NCBI GenBank assembly: GCA_023667055.1
Contig: JAMPAV010000001.1
Location: forward strand, 250,716 to 314,715
Direction: 5' to 3'
DNA length: 64,000 nt
DNA from: Muribaculum sp.
GTDB lineage: Bacteria > Bacteroidota > Bacteroidia > Bacteroidales > Muribaculaceae
Part shown: positions 9,122-18,569 of the stretch, in pieces
Layout: every line of letters begins with the position of its first letter
Position numbering within the stretch: the stretch's first letter is position 1
The notes under the pieces: generated by a model
The model's input: the letters and a program-made list of their open reading frames with translations, nothing else
Told to the model about the DNA's origin: nothing
The model's database searches: none
Made by a program: the position numbers and the translations under genes

Positions 9122-10375
9122 ATGAAAACAAATATTTCTTATTTGCTGACAGGAGTTGTGGGTATAGCATCGGTTTGCGGTTTGGCAGCTTGCACTTCTG
9201 AGACTCCCTACGATGGCGAGGAAATGGGCACAGTATATCTACGCACTACAATCAACAGCATCATCACAAGGGCAGATGAATCCACAGTCCAAGACAATCT
9301 TGCAGAGAACTGCGTAGTAAGTCTTTACCGCACCGACGGAGGAGAAGAGAAGGAAGGACTCATCTATCAGGTGAAGGGTCTCAATAACTTGGCTGAATCC
9401 TTAAGATTAGCCAAAGGGAACTATCGCGCAGAGGCCTGGACCGGAATCTATAAATATGCAACGTTTGCAAGCTCCGACCTTAATGATGAATATCGTTATT
9501 TCCTCGCAACTGAGAATTTTCAAATAACTCGTCAAGGAGACAACCAGACAGTGACATTAGATTGTAAGATTCAGAATGTGGCAGTCTCCATCGACACCAA
9601 AAGCATCTGGACGCAATCCGGAGAAACCGAAACAGCGGCAAACCTACTTGACTACATGAAGGATGACTATGAAATAACAATAGGCACTACAAAAAAAACA
9701 CTGACATTCAACAAGGAAAATGCCGAATATGCCATCGCTTATTTCATGATGCCTGAAGGAGAGGATTATCTCACTTATACAATAAGGGGACATCGTGCAG
9801 ATGCAAAAGATGATGATGATATGTTTACCAAGACCGGCAAACTTGAGAATGTAGTCCCCTCCTATCATTACAAACTGAAATTCAGTTATAACCCCGGATC
9901 AAACGACAGCAATGAAGTTGGAGGTGTCTCTTCCATTACAATTAATATTGACAAGGGTACGAACATGGCTGATCCCGTGGATGTGGATGTCAACGCTTCA
10001 TCCAAACCAATAATCACCCTGATTGACTATGACTATACAACATCATTGGATTTCTCAGACGAAAAGAATATTCCCAATCAACTGATTGCGATGATAAACG
10101 CCAATGGCAATAGCTTAAAAACCGTCAACATCAAGATTGATGGCCATGGAGAATCATCTTACAACTTGCCAAATGACAAATCAGTAGCAAAAAATACCGG
10201 CATCATTTGGGAAGAACCCATATATGATGAAACCACAAAGATATGCACCGCCTTTGTGTTCTTCGACAAGGAATTAATCAAAGGGCTATCAATGGGATCT
10301 GTCCACAAAATAGATATAACCGCCATTGACAATAACAGCGAGTCATCTACAGCCACCATCTCTATCCAGCGGTGA
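9122..10375 (+). CDS. Module gene C1: DUF4493 lipoprotein, short form
   Basis: A 417-aa lipoprotein, lipobox GLAAC with Cys24. It has a DUF4493-like domain (core LAKGNYRAEAWTG) and an Ig-like domain about 300-417. It matches C2 (14590-16878) through the Ig-like domain but stops where C2 continues into a fibronectin-III and a PCMD domain. A degenerate hairpin repeat lies 12 nt past its stop, so the C-terminal part may have been lost when the module was duplicated or the repeat arrived; that is an inference. Confidence 0.72.
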   Translation: MKTNISYLLTGVVGIASVCGLAACTSETPYDGEEMGTVYLRTTINSIITRADESTVQDNLAENCVVSLYRTDGGEEKEGLIYQVKGLNNLAESLRLAKGNYRAEAWTGIYKYATFASSDLNDEYRYFLATENFQITRQGDNQTVTLDCKIQNVAVSIDTKSIWTQSGETETAANLLDYMKDDYEITIGTTKKTLTFNKENAEYAIAYFMMPEGEDYLTYTIRGHRADAKDDDDMFTKTGKLENVVPSYHYKLKFSYNPGSNDSNEVGGVSSITINIDKGTNMADPVDVDVNASSKPIITLIDYDYTTSLDFSDEKNIPNQLIAMINANGNSLKTVNIKIDGHGESSYNLPNDKSVAKNTGIIWEEPIYDETTKICTAFVFFDKELIKGLSMGSVHKIDITAIDNNSESSTATISIQR

Positions 10376-10387
10376 TACATACGATAG

Positions 10388-10434
10388 CGTAAGAACGGCT
10401 TCGCGCTTCGGAAGGAGATAATGCAATGCTTCGA
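10388..10434 (+). repeat. Degenerate RAYT-type repeat at the junction between the two modules
   Basis: It keeps the tail AACGGCTTCGCGCTTCGGAA, the filler ATGCAATG and the start of a next unit (CTTCGAC), but has lost the hairpin head. It lies exactly between C1 and A2, the boundary of the duplicated modules. Confidence 0.7.
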
Positions 10435-10495
10435 CTGGAAGGATGAAAGGGAAATTATACAGAGAATAAACAACAATACAACTTATATGCCCAAC

Positions 10496-13207
10496 ATGAG
10501 TAAACTTAGATTTGGACTGCCCTTAATGGGAGCCGCTGCCGTGGCAGCGGGTCTTGTCGGCTGCGCCGACGAATCGCCCTGGGGCAACTCCTCAAACGAG
10601 AAAGGCACAATCGACCTGTCACTGATCACCAACAGCGACATCAAATCCGCCACGCCGGTTTTTGTAGGCGATGACGAGACACGTGCCACCGGCGACCCCA
10701 ATGACCTCAGCACATACGTGAGTGTGCCGACAGCCGATGATTTCAAAATAAAGCTTGAGAAAAACGACGGTTCGTTTAACCAGACTTGGAACTCGCTCGC
10801 AGCATTCAAACGTGATGCCGAAAACCAGTTTGTAGCCGGCACCTACACACTCACGGCTTTTTATGGCGAGAAGAATCAAATAGCTTTCAACAACCCTTAT
10901 TTCGAGACAAGCGAGACCTTCACCGTACTCGCCAACGAGACCCACAAACTCGACCTTAACGCCGGGCTCTCAAACTCGATGGTGAAGATAAACTTCACCG
11001 ACGACTTCAAGAACTATATGTCGGACTATTATGTCGGAATCCGCAGCGAAGGACAGACCGATGAGTTCAAATATCAGAAAAATGAACCGCGTCCGGTATT
11101 TGTTCAGCCCGAAAGCACAAATCTCACCGTGCATTTCACCACAAGAGACACGGGAGTGACCAACGCAAAAAACATTGGTCAATTCGTGGCACTTGCCAAG
11201 ACACTCCACAACCTTACGCTCGATGTGAGGACTGTGGATGGCAAAACAAGTCTCGGCGTACTTTTCAATGATACACTGGAGACAGAAAATGTCTTCATCG
11301 ACCTTTCCGATTGCTTCAAGGATATGGTGCAGGCACCGGTAGTGACTTGCAACGGTTTTGACAACGGTGCTACAATCAACCTTCTCGAAGGGACTGAAAG
11401 CCAGAGCACCATCAGTATGGATGTAGTGGCAGAAGCCGGTATCAAGTCGGCTATCATGACCATCAGCACCAACGGCACAGCACCTGAATGGGGAAGAGAG
11501 ATAGACCTGATAAAGGCAACACCAGAGCAACAGGAACAGATAGAAAACGCCGGTATAAAGGCCACCAGTTTCTTCAAGAATCCTGAAAACGCCGCTTCTC
11601 TCGACCTGACCCAATATGGCAAGAGCCTGAGCCACGGCACATACACCGTATCACTCCAGATTACCGACAAGAACGACAACATCAGTGAGCCTGCGAAGGT
11701 GATCTTCGACTTCGAGCAGATGAGGTTTGCGAATGCCGCCGGAACAGCAAATTATGCATCCACATCAGCCACCCTCAATCTTGACTACAATGGTTTGAAT
11801 CCGGCCGACATCAGGTTTACTGCCCCCGACAAGAACGGCAACGATGCAGAAGTGAGAGTGGAAAGCTACAGCGAAGCAAACTCCACAAGAGCATTTGAAG
11901 CCAAGACATATACATATCATCTTACACTTCCCACACCAATGACCGGCAAGGAAGTGACAGTGAAAGCTTACAACAAGAACAACGACAAGCAACTTGGCAC
12001 CGGCAAGATTTCACTGACTTCGACACCGAACTACAGCATCACGCAAGTGGATGCCTTCAGCAAGTTTGCCTACATGAAAGTGGATGCCGAAGTTTCAATT
12101 CTTCCAATCATCACTGAGAATATACGCCTTGACAACAACAATCTCTTCATCTACTCACGCGACACAGCCAACGGCATATTGACCGTAACCGGACCATTAG
12201 GCAACGACGGCAAGCCCACAGAACTTCAGCCGGGAAGAGAATACTCACCGCAGTATTCAATATTTGCAGGCGACTTCTCATACGGCAAAAGGACCACATT
12301 CAAGACAGAAACAATGTTGGATGTACCGAATGGAGAATTCTCCACACCGGGAGAGACCATAGAAAGTGGCAAAATAGATACCGGTGGAGAATATCGAGTC
12401 TCAGTGTTAGGAATAACAGATGACTATCAAAACTGGTCATCTTATTCATATACTTTACCATCCGGATGGGCAACCGTCAATGCCTTGACCACTTATTATA
12501 CAAATAGCAATAACCGAAATACTTGGTTTGAGGTTCCATCGTCATGGGTAGATAGTAACGGACAAGCCGTAATGCGTAACGTTGGATACAACCACAATGG
12601 GACAGCTCCGGCAAGGACAGGAGGGAATATGAATAGAGAATATTATTGTGAAAATTCTCCATCTGACAGCCAGTTGGAAAAAGCTGCCGGTGAGATATTC
12701 TTAGGATCATATTCTTTCAATGGCTCAGCAACGCGCACAGACGGAATTGGCTTTGCAAGCAGACCATCAAGCATTTCATTCGAATACACATACGAATTAA
12801 AGGCTGGCAAAAGCGACAATGGTTATGCTTACGTTGAAGTATGCGATGCTTCCGGCAACAAGATTGGCTCAGCAGAACCATTCGCCATACCGGAAACGAG
12901 CAGCATTACACAAAAAACAATAAACATAACCTACAATAAATTTGGTGGCAGCGCAGCATTCCTGAAGATTGGATTCAAGAGTTCGAATCAGACCACTCCC
13001 CCAATTTATATTCCTACAGGAAGCGAGCTGGACGAAGATGTTAAAAATATACGAAGTGATAGTAGCAAGACTATTGCTACGAACACGTACAAGGCGGTTG
13101 CGACCGGGTCTGTGCTGACCATTGACAATGTGAAGGCCAACTATACGCTGCCAATTGCTAACACAGCCAAAGCACCAAAACGTAAAGCCACCACTAAGAG
13201 AAAATAA
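10496..13207 (+). CDS. Module gene A2: large DUF4493/PCMD surface lipoprotein
   Basis: A 903-aa paralogue of A1 with the same order: lipobox GLVGC (Cys23), DUF4493, Ig-like domains, PCMD from about residue 608. The start at 10496 (MSKLRFG) aligns with A1's MNKLRFG and gives a normal signal peptide; a longer reading from 10421 would run through the degenerate repeat and is not credible. It ends in a basic tail (KAPKRKATTKRK) absent from A1. The first two thirds look GC-richer than the PCMD part (37 of 60 G+C in 10681-10740, 24 of 60 in 12421-12480). B2 starts 3 nt after its stop. Confidence 0.75.
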   Translation: MSKLRFGLPLMGAAAVAAGLVGCADESPWGNSSNEKGTIDLSLITNSDIKSATPVFVGDDETRATGDPNDLSTYVSVPTADDFKIKLEKNDGSFNQTWNSLAAFKRDAENQFVAGTYTLTAFYGEKNQIAFNNPYFETSETFTVLANETHKLDLNAGLSNSMVKINFTDDFKNYMSDYYVGIRSEGQTDEFKYQKNEPRPVFVQPESTNLTVHFTTRDTGVTNAKNIGQFVALAKTLHNLTLDVRTVDGKTSLGVLFNDTLETENVFIDLSDCFKDMVQAPVVTCNGFDNGATINLLEGTESQSTISMDVVAEAGIKSAIMTISTNGTAPEWGREIDLIKATPEQQEQIENAGIKATSFFKNPENAASLDLTQYGKSLSHGTYTVSLQITDKNDNISEPAKVIFDFEQMRFANAAGTANYASTSATLNLDYNGLNPADIRFTAPDKNGNDAEVRVESYSEANSTRAFEAKTYTYHLTLPTPMTGKEVTVKAYNKNNDKQLGTGKISLTSTPNYSITQVDAFSKFAYMKVDAEVSILPIITENIRLDNNNLFIYSRDTANGILTVTGPLGNDGKPTELQPGREYSPQYSIFAGDFSYGKRTTFKTETMLDVPNGEFSTPGETIESGKIDTGGEYRVSVLGITDDYQNWSSYSYTLPSGWATVNALTTYYTNSNNRNTWFEVPSSWVDSNGQAVMRNVGYNHNGTAPARTGGNMNREYYCENSPSDSQLEKAAGEIFLGSYSFNGSATRTDGIGFASRPSSISFEYTYELKAGKSDNGYAYVEVCDASGNKIGSAEPFAIPETSSITQKTINITYNKFGGSAAFLKIGFKSSNQTTPPIYIPTGSELDEDVKNIRSDSSKTIATNTYKAVATGSVLTIDNVKANYTLPIANTAKAPKRKATTKRK

Positions 13208-13210
13208 ACC

Positions 13211-14557
13211 ATGAAACACAATATATTCTATTCAATATTGGCAGCCACATCGGCAATCATCGGTTTGTCGGGCTGCGAGAAAGAGAGTATCTTCAACCCT
13301 TCGCAGGAAGAAGGTCAACTCGACTGCCGTTCGCTGAACGTTGACTATATCAACAGCGGCCGACAGACACGTGCCGACAACGTCAACTTGGGAGACTTCG
13401 ATGTATATTTCATCAAGACAGAGACCGGCGACACTGTAAAGACATATAAATATGCCGACATGCCGGAGATGGTGACTCTCCCGAAGGGCGACTACCGGGC
13501 AGAGGCCGTATATGGCGACAATCCTATTGCCCAATGGGATTCGCCCTACTACAAGGGCAACTCCACATTCAGTATCACACCGGGCAAAATCACCGAAAAC
13601 ATAGACCCTGTGGAATGTGAACTCAGCAATATCCGTATCCGTGTCAATATTGATGACCTCGGACTCGGAATTGTCGGCGATGATGCCAAGGTAGTGGTAA
13701 AAGTCGGTAATCAGGGAAGCCTGACCTACGACAAAAGCACCAACAACAGGTCAGGATTCTTTAGATACATCACCGACAGCCATTCCATAACCGCGACATT
13801 CTCCGGCACTGTGGATGGAGTGTATGTGGATGGTATCACGCGTGCATACGACAATGCCGCCGGAGGTAATTCCTACGTAATCAACTTCACCATCACCAAA
13901 CCGGATGAGATAGAACCGGGCGGCATACAGATTGGCGATGACAACAACAGCGGTATTTTTGTGGATGCCACAATCTCCATCAAGGATGAGAATATTGTCA
14001 TAGATCCCGACGACAGCAACAATGACGGAGAAATAAAAGATGACATGCGCCCTGTGGAAGAGCCGCTTCCGAACAATCCCGGAAACGACAATCCGAATCA
14101 GGGAGGCACAACAGAACCCGGTAACACAGAGAATCCCGGAGGCGATGATCCCGCACCCGCAGTCAAGGGACCACAGATTATACTTCCAGAAGGTCAAGAT
14201 TTAGGTAAGCCATGGCATGTAGATGCTACAAGCGTAGTTGCATTTACCGTGACAAGTGAAACAGGAATAACCGAATTCCTAATTAACATCGATTCAACAA
14301 CTTTGACACCCGATGAACTTGAAGGAGCAAATTTGTCAGCCAACCTTAATCTGATTGAGCCGGGTGAATTTGAAGAAGGACTTATAGATCTTCAATTTCC
14401 TGTGAAAGATGATGTCAAGGGTCAAACTTCTGTATCTTTTGATATAAGCGGGTTCATTCCATTGCTCAATATTTTAGGATCCGGTTCGCACAAATTCAAT
14501 CTAACAATATCTGATCAAAGTGGGACAACCCATGGAACTATCTGGCTTGAAAATTGA
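13211..14557 (+). CDS. Module gene B2: DUF4493 lipoprotein, long form
   Basis: A 448-aa lipoprotein, lipobox GLSGC with Cys22. It is a paralogue of B1 over about residues 1-275 (core LPKGDYRAEAVYGD then WDSPYYKG). It then has a Pro/Asn/Gly-rich linker (about 280-325) and an added beta-rich domain (about 326-448) that B1 lacks. The added domain is visibly AT-richer than the rest, suggesting separate acquisition. Third from last in the A-B-C series; C2 begins 32 nt downstream. Confidence 0.72.
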   Translation: MKHNIFYSILAATSAIIGLSGCEKESIFNPSQEEGQLDCRSLNVDYINSGRQTRADNVNLGDFDVYFIKTETGDTVKTYKYADMPEMVTLPKGDYRAEAVYGDNPIAQWDSPYYKGNSTFSITPGKITENIDPVECELSNIRIRVNIDDLGLGIVGDDAKVVVKVGNQGSLTYDKSTNNRSGFFRYITDSHSITATFSGTVDGVYVDGITRAYDNAAGGNSYVINFTITKPDEIEPGGIQIGDDNNSGIFVDATISIKDENIVIDPDDSNNDGEIKDDMRPVEEPLPNNPGNDNPNQGGTTEPGNTENPGGDDPAPAVKGPQIILPEGQDLGKPWHVDATSVVAFTVTSETGITEFLINIDSTTLTPDELEGANLSANLNLIEPGEFEEGLIDLQFPVKDDVKGQTSVSFDISGFIPLLNILGSGSHKFNLTISDQSGTTHGTIWLEN

Positions 14558-14589
14558 TACTATCACAACTCTAAAAACGTAAAATTAAA

Positions 14590-16878
14590 ATGAAAAGACA
14601 AATTTCAAATATACTGACAGGAGTTGTGGGAGTCACGTTGACAGCGGGACTTTGGAGCTGCTCCGCCGAAACTCCCTTCGACAACGATGGAGTCGGGACT
14701 GTGCATCTTCGCACAGTGGTAAACACTATCACTACACGTGCCGAAGATGAAACCAACACCAACGACCGCGAGCAATACCTCCGCGACAAATGCGTTGTGT
14801 ATATATCCGATGAGAACGGTCTTGTATATAAAGAAGTGGGGCTTGACAATGTGAAACCCGCCATATCTCTCAAAACAGGCCATTACGTGGCCGAGGCATG
14901 GTCGGGCGACTCCGTGACAGCTTCTTTCGACAAGATGTTCTTCAGAGGTTACCAACCGTTTGATGTGACAAAGGGAAGCGAAAGCAACGTGGTGGTGGAT
15001 TGCAAAATCAGAAATGTGGTGGTTTCCATAAATACAGAGACCATCAACAGCGAACTTATCAAAGACTACAAAGTGATTGTTAAGAACACGCGTGGCAGTC
15101 TTGAGTTCACCCCTGCAAATGCAGTCACCGACCGAGGATATTTCATGATGCCCAACAAGGATAACAAACTTGACTACACCATAGAAGTGACACGCAAGGA
15201 TGGAGAGACAGTACCCGTGAGCGGCAGCATCGAAAATGTGGAAAGTGCCCACCAATATATCCTCAACTTCACCTACGACAACATCACCGCAGGTGGTGGC
15301 GGCTCAGGATATGTGATGTTTGAAATAAAAATCAAGGATGAAGACCTGACCACCGGCAACGTATCCGTGCCATCAGCACCCACAGTGACCGGAGTTGAGT
15401 ATGACATCGAGAAACAGCTTGTATATACCGGAGAGGAAGAAATCCCCAATGAACTTGCAGTGAAAGTGTGCGGATTCGGCAACGGCCTCAATGAACTGAA
15501 GATAGACAGCAATTCCGATTTTGCCTTCGGGGAGTCGGCATCCTACTATCAGAAGAACCTTGAGCTGAACATCAACATGCTTCAGACCGGAGGAGAGAAT
15601 ATCGACAACTACAACCATGCAGGCATCTCTTGGGTGGCAGCAAAATACAACAGCACCACCGACATCACCACCGCCTATCTGAAATTCTCCCAGGATTTCA
15701 TTCGCAATCTGTCGGCAAGAGACGATGAGCATGTGATAAACATCAGGGTTACAGATGCCGCCAACCGTACCACCATCAAACCCATCCGCATAGCCCGCAG
15801 CGGGAATGCTATCCATTATGATGACCCAATCGTGGTGCAACCGGTTGACACGGAGTCCAACCCGATGAGTGTGACAGGCACCACAGCCACCCTTACCTTC
15901 ACACTTGGAGATGACTATGAAGGGACACCCGGAGTGGAATACCGCAAGGAAGGAGACACTGATACATCATGGACTTTTGTGGCGGCCAATTCCAGCTCAA
16001 ACGCACCCCGACGGACACTACGAAAAGCACCATCAGTTAACAGCGTAACAATTACAGGACTTGAAACCGGCACCACATATCAGTATCGCGCATGTTGCGG
16101 CGATTTCCACAGCGAGGATATCATGACACTCACTACCGAGGATAAATTCATCATACCCTATGCGAATATGGAAACCTGGAATTCATTTAAAATTGCAGGT
16201 ACAAATGATTGCACATTGCCCGGAACATCGGCAGATGAATTCTGGGGAAACGGGAATCCGGGGTCAATGACTATGAATGTAACATTGACTCAGGCAAGTT
16301 CGGATATGTTCACATCCGGTCAGCAAAGTGCCAAGCTTAGATCCCAATTTGTCGGATTAGGCGGATCTGTAGGCAAGTTTGCTGCGGGAAACCTTTTTGC
16401 CGGAACATACTTAGAGACTCAAGGGACAGACGGACATCTTACGTTCGGTCGTCCATACAATGGAAGTCATCCTCAGGCACTTAGGGTTATGGCCAACTAT
16501 CGTCCGGGTACAGTGAACAAAACTGCCTCAGAAGCTCCATTAATTGTAAAAGGAGATCTTGACATTGGCCAGATATATATAGCACTGACAACTGATCCAA
16601 TAGAAATATTCACAAAAAAAGCAACAAGAAAATTGTTTAATCCTGATGATCCGGAAGTATTGGCATACGGCGAATATACATTCAATAAGGAAAGCTATGG
16701 CCCTGACGGACAATTGAAAGAACTTGTGATTCCGTTTAATTACTATGACAAAGCTAAGGAAAAAGGCAATAAGCCAGCTTACATAGTAATAGTATGTTCA
16801 GCCTCAAAGTTTGGTGACTACTTCTGTGGAGGAGAAGGATCAACGCTATATCTTGATGACTTCGAACTTGTATATTGA
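14590..16878 (+). CDS. Module gene C2: DUF4493, fibronectin-III, PCMD lipoprotein
   Basis: A 762-aa lipoprotein, lipobox GLWSC with Cys24. Its DUF4493-like and Ig-like regions (to about 410) match C1. It then has a fibronectin-III-like segment (about 430-515, LETGTTYQYRACCG) and a PCMD domain (about 520-762, ending LYLDDFELVY). The PCMD closely resembles that of the 20242 lipoprotein: both contain GKxAAGxxxxGxYxxTxGTxGxLxFGRP. Probable last gene of the operon; a structured intergenic block and a strong terminator follow. Confidence 0.74.
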   Translation: MKRQISNILTGVVGVTLTAGLWSCSAETPFDNDGVGTVHLRTVVNTITTRAEDETNTNDREQYLRDKCVVYISDENGLVYKEVGLDNVKPAISLKTGHYVAEAWSGDSVTASFDKMFFRGYQPFDVTKGSESNVVVDCKIRNVVVSINTETINSELIKDYKVIVKNTRGSLEFTPANAVTDRGYFMMPNKDNKLDYTIEVTRKDGETVPVSGSIENVESAHQYILNFTYDNITAGGGGSGYVMFEIKIKDEDLTTGNVSVPSAPTVTGVEYDIEKQLVYTGEEEIPNELAVKVCGFGNGLNELKIDSNSDFAFGESASYYQKNLELNINMLQTGGENIDNYNHAGISWVAAKYNSTTDITTAYLKFSQDFIRNLSARDDEHVINIRVTDAANRTTIKPIRIARSGNAIHYDDPIVVQPVDTESNPMSVTGTTATLTFTLGDDYEGTPGVEYRKEGDTDTSWTFVAANSSSNAPRRTLRKAPSVNSVTITGLETGTTYQYRACCGDFHSEDIMTLTTEDKFIIPYANMETWNSFKIAGTNDCTLPGTSADEFWGNGNPGSMTMNVTLTQASSDMFTSGQQSAKLRSQFVGLGGSVGKFAAGNLFAGTYLETQGTDGHLTFGRPYNGSHPQALRVMANYRPGTVNKTASEAPLIVKGDLDIGQIYIALTTDPIEIFTKKATRKLFNPDDPEVLAYGEYTFNKESYGPDGQLKELVIPFNYYDKAKEKGNKPAYIVIVCSASKFGDYFCGGEGSTLYLDDFELVY

Positions 16879-16899
16879 TATAGGTAACGCAAGAAATAT

Positions 16900-17020
16900 T
16901 TGTGCATTTTTCACAAGGCGTCCCTCCGGGACTACGGTGCTTCTGTATGGCATTCCCCGGACTTGAAGTCCGGGGTTTTCACACAAACCAGCCCTCCGGG
17001 CTGCAATGACAAATGCACAA
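16900..17020 (+). other. Structured intergenic block of three hairpins inside an outer stem
   Basis: The outer arms TTGTGCATTT (16900-16909) and AAATGCACAA (17011-17020) are exact reverse complements. Between them are GTCCC-TCC-GGGAC (16920-16932), a nine-pair stem CCCCGGACT-TGA-AGTCCGGGG (16955-16975) and GCCC-TCC-GGGC (16991-17001). This may be a 3'-UTR structure, a small RNA or a composite repeat. The longest reading frame here (16846-17268, minus) has no protein character. Confidence 0.55.
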
Positions 17021-17050
17021 TCACATTGTGAAAACACTACAGAATAGTAC

Positions 17051-17086
17051 AAAGGGGACGCACCGCGACCACGGCGCGTCCCCTTT
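17051..17086 (+). terminator. Strong hairpin terminator of the A2-B2-C2 operon
   Basis: AAAGGGGACGC (17051-17061) pairs with GCGTCCCCTTT (17076-17086). The A and T flanks make it usable in both directions. Confidence 0.75.
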
Positions 17087-17186
17087 CCACGGAAAGACAC
17101 ATTACTCAAAGTAAAATTCTTTCGATTCCACTTATTTTCCAGCCTATTTTCCTGATGTAAAATTTTATCATTTCTTAAAATTTTGC

Positions 17187-17194
17187 TATCTTTG
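17187..17194 (+). promoter_or_regulatory. -7 box before the toxin-antitoxin pair
   Basis: TATCTTTG fits the Bacteroidetes -7 consensus 69 nt before the antitoxin start. No clear TTTG lies 19-20 nt upstream (that position reads TTTT), so confidence is moderate. Confidence 0.4.
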
Positions 17195-17262
17195 CATTCT
17201 AACCACAAATACGGTACAAACCAATACATAGTAAAATTTGTATTAATATTAAAATAATTAAT

Positions 17263-17496
17263 ATGCAAACAGTGTCAGCACGTGAATTCCGGAGCAACCA
17301 GGGTAAATACCTTACCGCTGCAAAAAATGGACATCCGGTCATGCTAAGATCCAAATATGGCAATTTCCAGTTAGTTCCCATACAAAATGAGGACTCGCTA
17401 ACTTCACGTATATGTAAAGGATTGAAAGAAGTAAAAATGATAGAAGAAGGCAACTTGCCACGAAAAACTTTGCAAGAACTCATAGATGAACTTTGA
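17263..17496 (+). CDS. Type II antitoxin, Phd/YefM-like
   Basis: A 77-aa protein starting MQTVSAREFRSNQGKYL, the typical Phd/YefM opening, with the central GHPVMLRSKYGNFQLVPI strand pair of this fold. The acidic C-terminus (about 55-77) would wrap the toxin. In this family the antitoxin neutralises its partner and represses their shared promoter. Its last codons overlap the toxin start by 11 nt, the classic coupled arrangement. Confidence 0.8.
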   Translation: MQTVSAREFRSNQGKYLTAAKNGHPVMLRSKYGNFQLVPIQNEDSLTSRICKGLKEVKMIEEGNLPRKTLQELIDEL

Positions 17497-17824
17497 AACG
17501 CTTACCATACCTCACTTCGACAAAGAGATCAAGGCACTATCAAAAAAATATCGTTCAATAAAAGATGATCTAATATCCCTTAGAGAATCGCTGCAGGAAA
17601 ATCCTTTTCAAGGCACAGAACTAAGTCCGGGCATTAGAAAAATCAGAATGGCGATAACATCAAAAGGAAAAGGGAAATCTGGAGGGGCGAGAATTATAAC
17701 ATATACAGTATTTGTATCTGAATTGAATGGCAGAGTATATCTTCTTGATATTTATGATAAATCCGATTATTCTACAATTGAAGTAAATGTGATTAAATCA
17801 TTGATTTCAGAATTGGGATTATAA
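17486..17824 (+). CDS. Type II toxin, RelE/ParE superfamily
   Basis: A 112-aa protein of RelE/ParE size and layout: helical N-terminus (FDKEIKALSKKYRSIKDDL), then basic strands with IRKIRMAITSKGKGKSGGAR and the terminal YLLDIYDKSDYSTI. Members are ribosome-dependent mRNA endonucleases (RelE) or gyrase poisons (ParE). The Lys/Arg-rich middle favours the mRNA-cutting type, but this is inference. It is translationally coupled to the antitoxin and ends only 7 nt before the beta-barrel gene, so readthrough into that gene is likely. Confidence 0.78.
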   Translation: MNFETLTIPHFDKEIKALSKKYRSIKDDLISLRESLQENPFQGTELSPGIRKIRMAITSKGKGKSGGARIITYTVFVSELNGRVYLLDIYDKSDYSTIEVNVIKSLISELGL

Positions 17825-17831
17825 GATAAGA

Positions 17832-18566
17832 ATGAAGAAACTAACCATATTGCTAACAACGCTTTTCACGCTGGTGGGAATACTAACAGTCCGGGCCGAG
17901 GAGTTTGAGCCGGACTTCGAGTCGGTATGCTTTGTGCCCAAGGGGCAATGGATCACCGGAGTGAGCGTATCCTACAGCCAATCGACACAAAACAACTACC
18001 AGTTTTTAGTGCTGGAAGATATAACCGGTGACACTTATAGCCTGAAGGTATCGCCCATGCTGCTTTTCACATTCAAGAACGACCTTGCGGCAGGCGGCAA
18101 ATTTGGCTACAACCGCAGTCTTACAAAACTGGAGAACGCCGACATAGTATTTGATCCTGAGACAAACTACAATGTGGACCATCTCTACCGTCTTGCCCAC
18201 AACTACTATGGCATGGCAGTGATGCGCAACTATTTCTCGCTCGGGAAATCGAAACGATTTGGCATCTTCACCGAAACCCAGTTTGAGGTAGGCGGAGGCC
18301 AGGCAAAAATAATGACAGGTCTCGGAGAAGACCTTTCAGGCAGCTATGAGAAAAGTTTCAATGTAGGGATTGGTCTTGCCCCGGGCATGGCAGTGTTTCT
18401 CAACAATTTCACCGCCCTTGAGGTAAACGTGGGAGTGTTAGGGTTTGAATACAATCACATCACGACACTCACCGACCAGATATATGATGCGCATATAAAG
18501 ACAAAAAGCGCCATCTTCCGCATCAATCTGTTTTCAATAAATTTCGGCGTAGCATTCTATCTATAA
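17832..18566 (+). CDS. Outer membrane beta-barrel protein
   Basis: A 244-aa protein with a signal peptide (MKKLTILLTTLFTLVG... VRAEE) and alternating strands ending in FGVAFYL, a terminal barrel strand. Its body aligns with the C-terminal half of the next gene (both have PKGQW, LGKSKRFGIFTE / LSRRGRFSVYNE, and a closing FSINFGV / FNINFGV). The spacing to that gene is 3 nt, so they are paralogues in one operon. No known function. Confidence 0.72.
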   Translation: MKKLTILLTTLFTLVGILTVRAEEFEPDFESVCFVPKGQWITGVSVSYSQSTQNNYQFLVLEDITGDTYSLKVSPMLLFTFKNDLAAGGKFGYNRSLTKLENADIVFDPETNYNVDHLYRLAHNYYGMAVMRNYFSLGKSKRFGIFTETQFEVGGGQAKIMTGLGEDLSGSYEKSFNVGIGLAPGMAVFLNNFTALEVNVGVLGFEYNHITTLTDQIYDAHIKTKSAIFRINLFSINFGVAFYL

Positions 18567-18569
18567 GTC

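Noticed and set aside
10421-10495. N-terminal extension of gene A2
   Set aside because: The added 25 codons are translated repeat remnant; the internal start matches A1 and restores a normal signal peptide.
16846-17268. 140-codon minus-strand frame
   Set aside because: It covers the hairpin block and promoter and overlaps the end of C2; composition is not protein-like.
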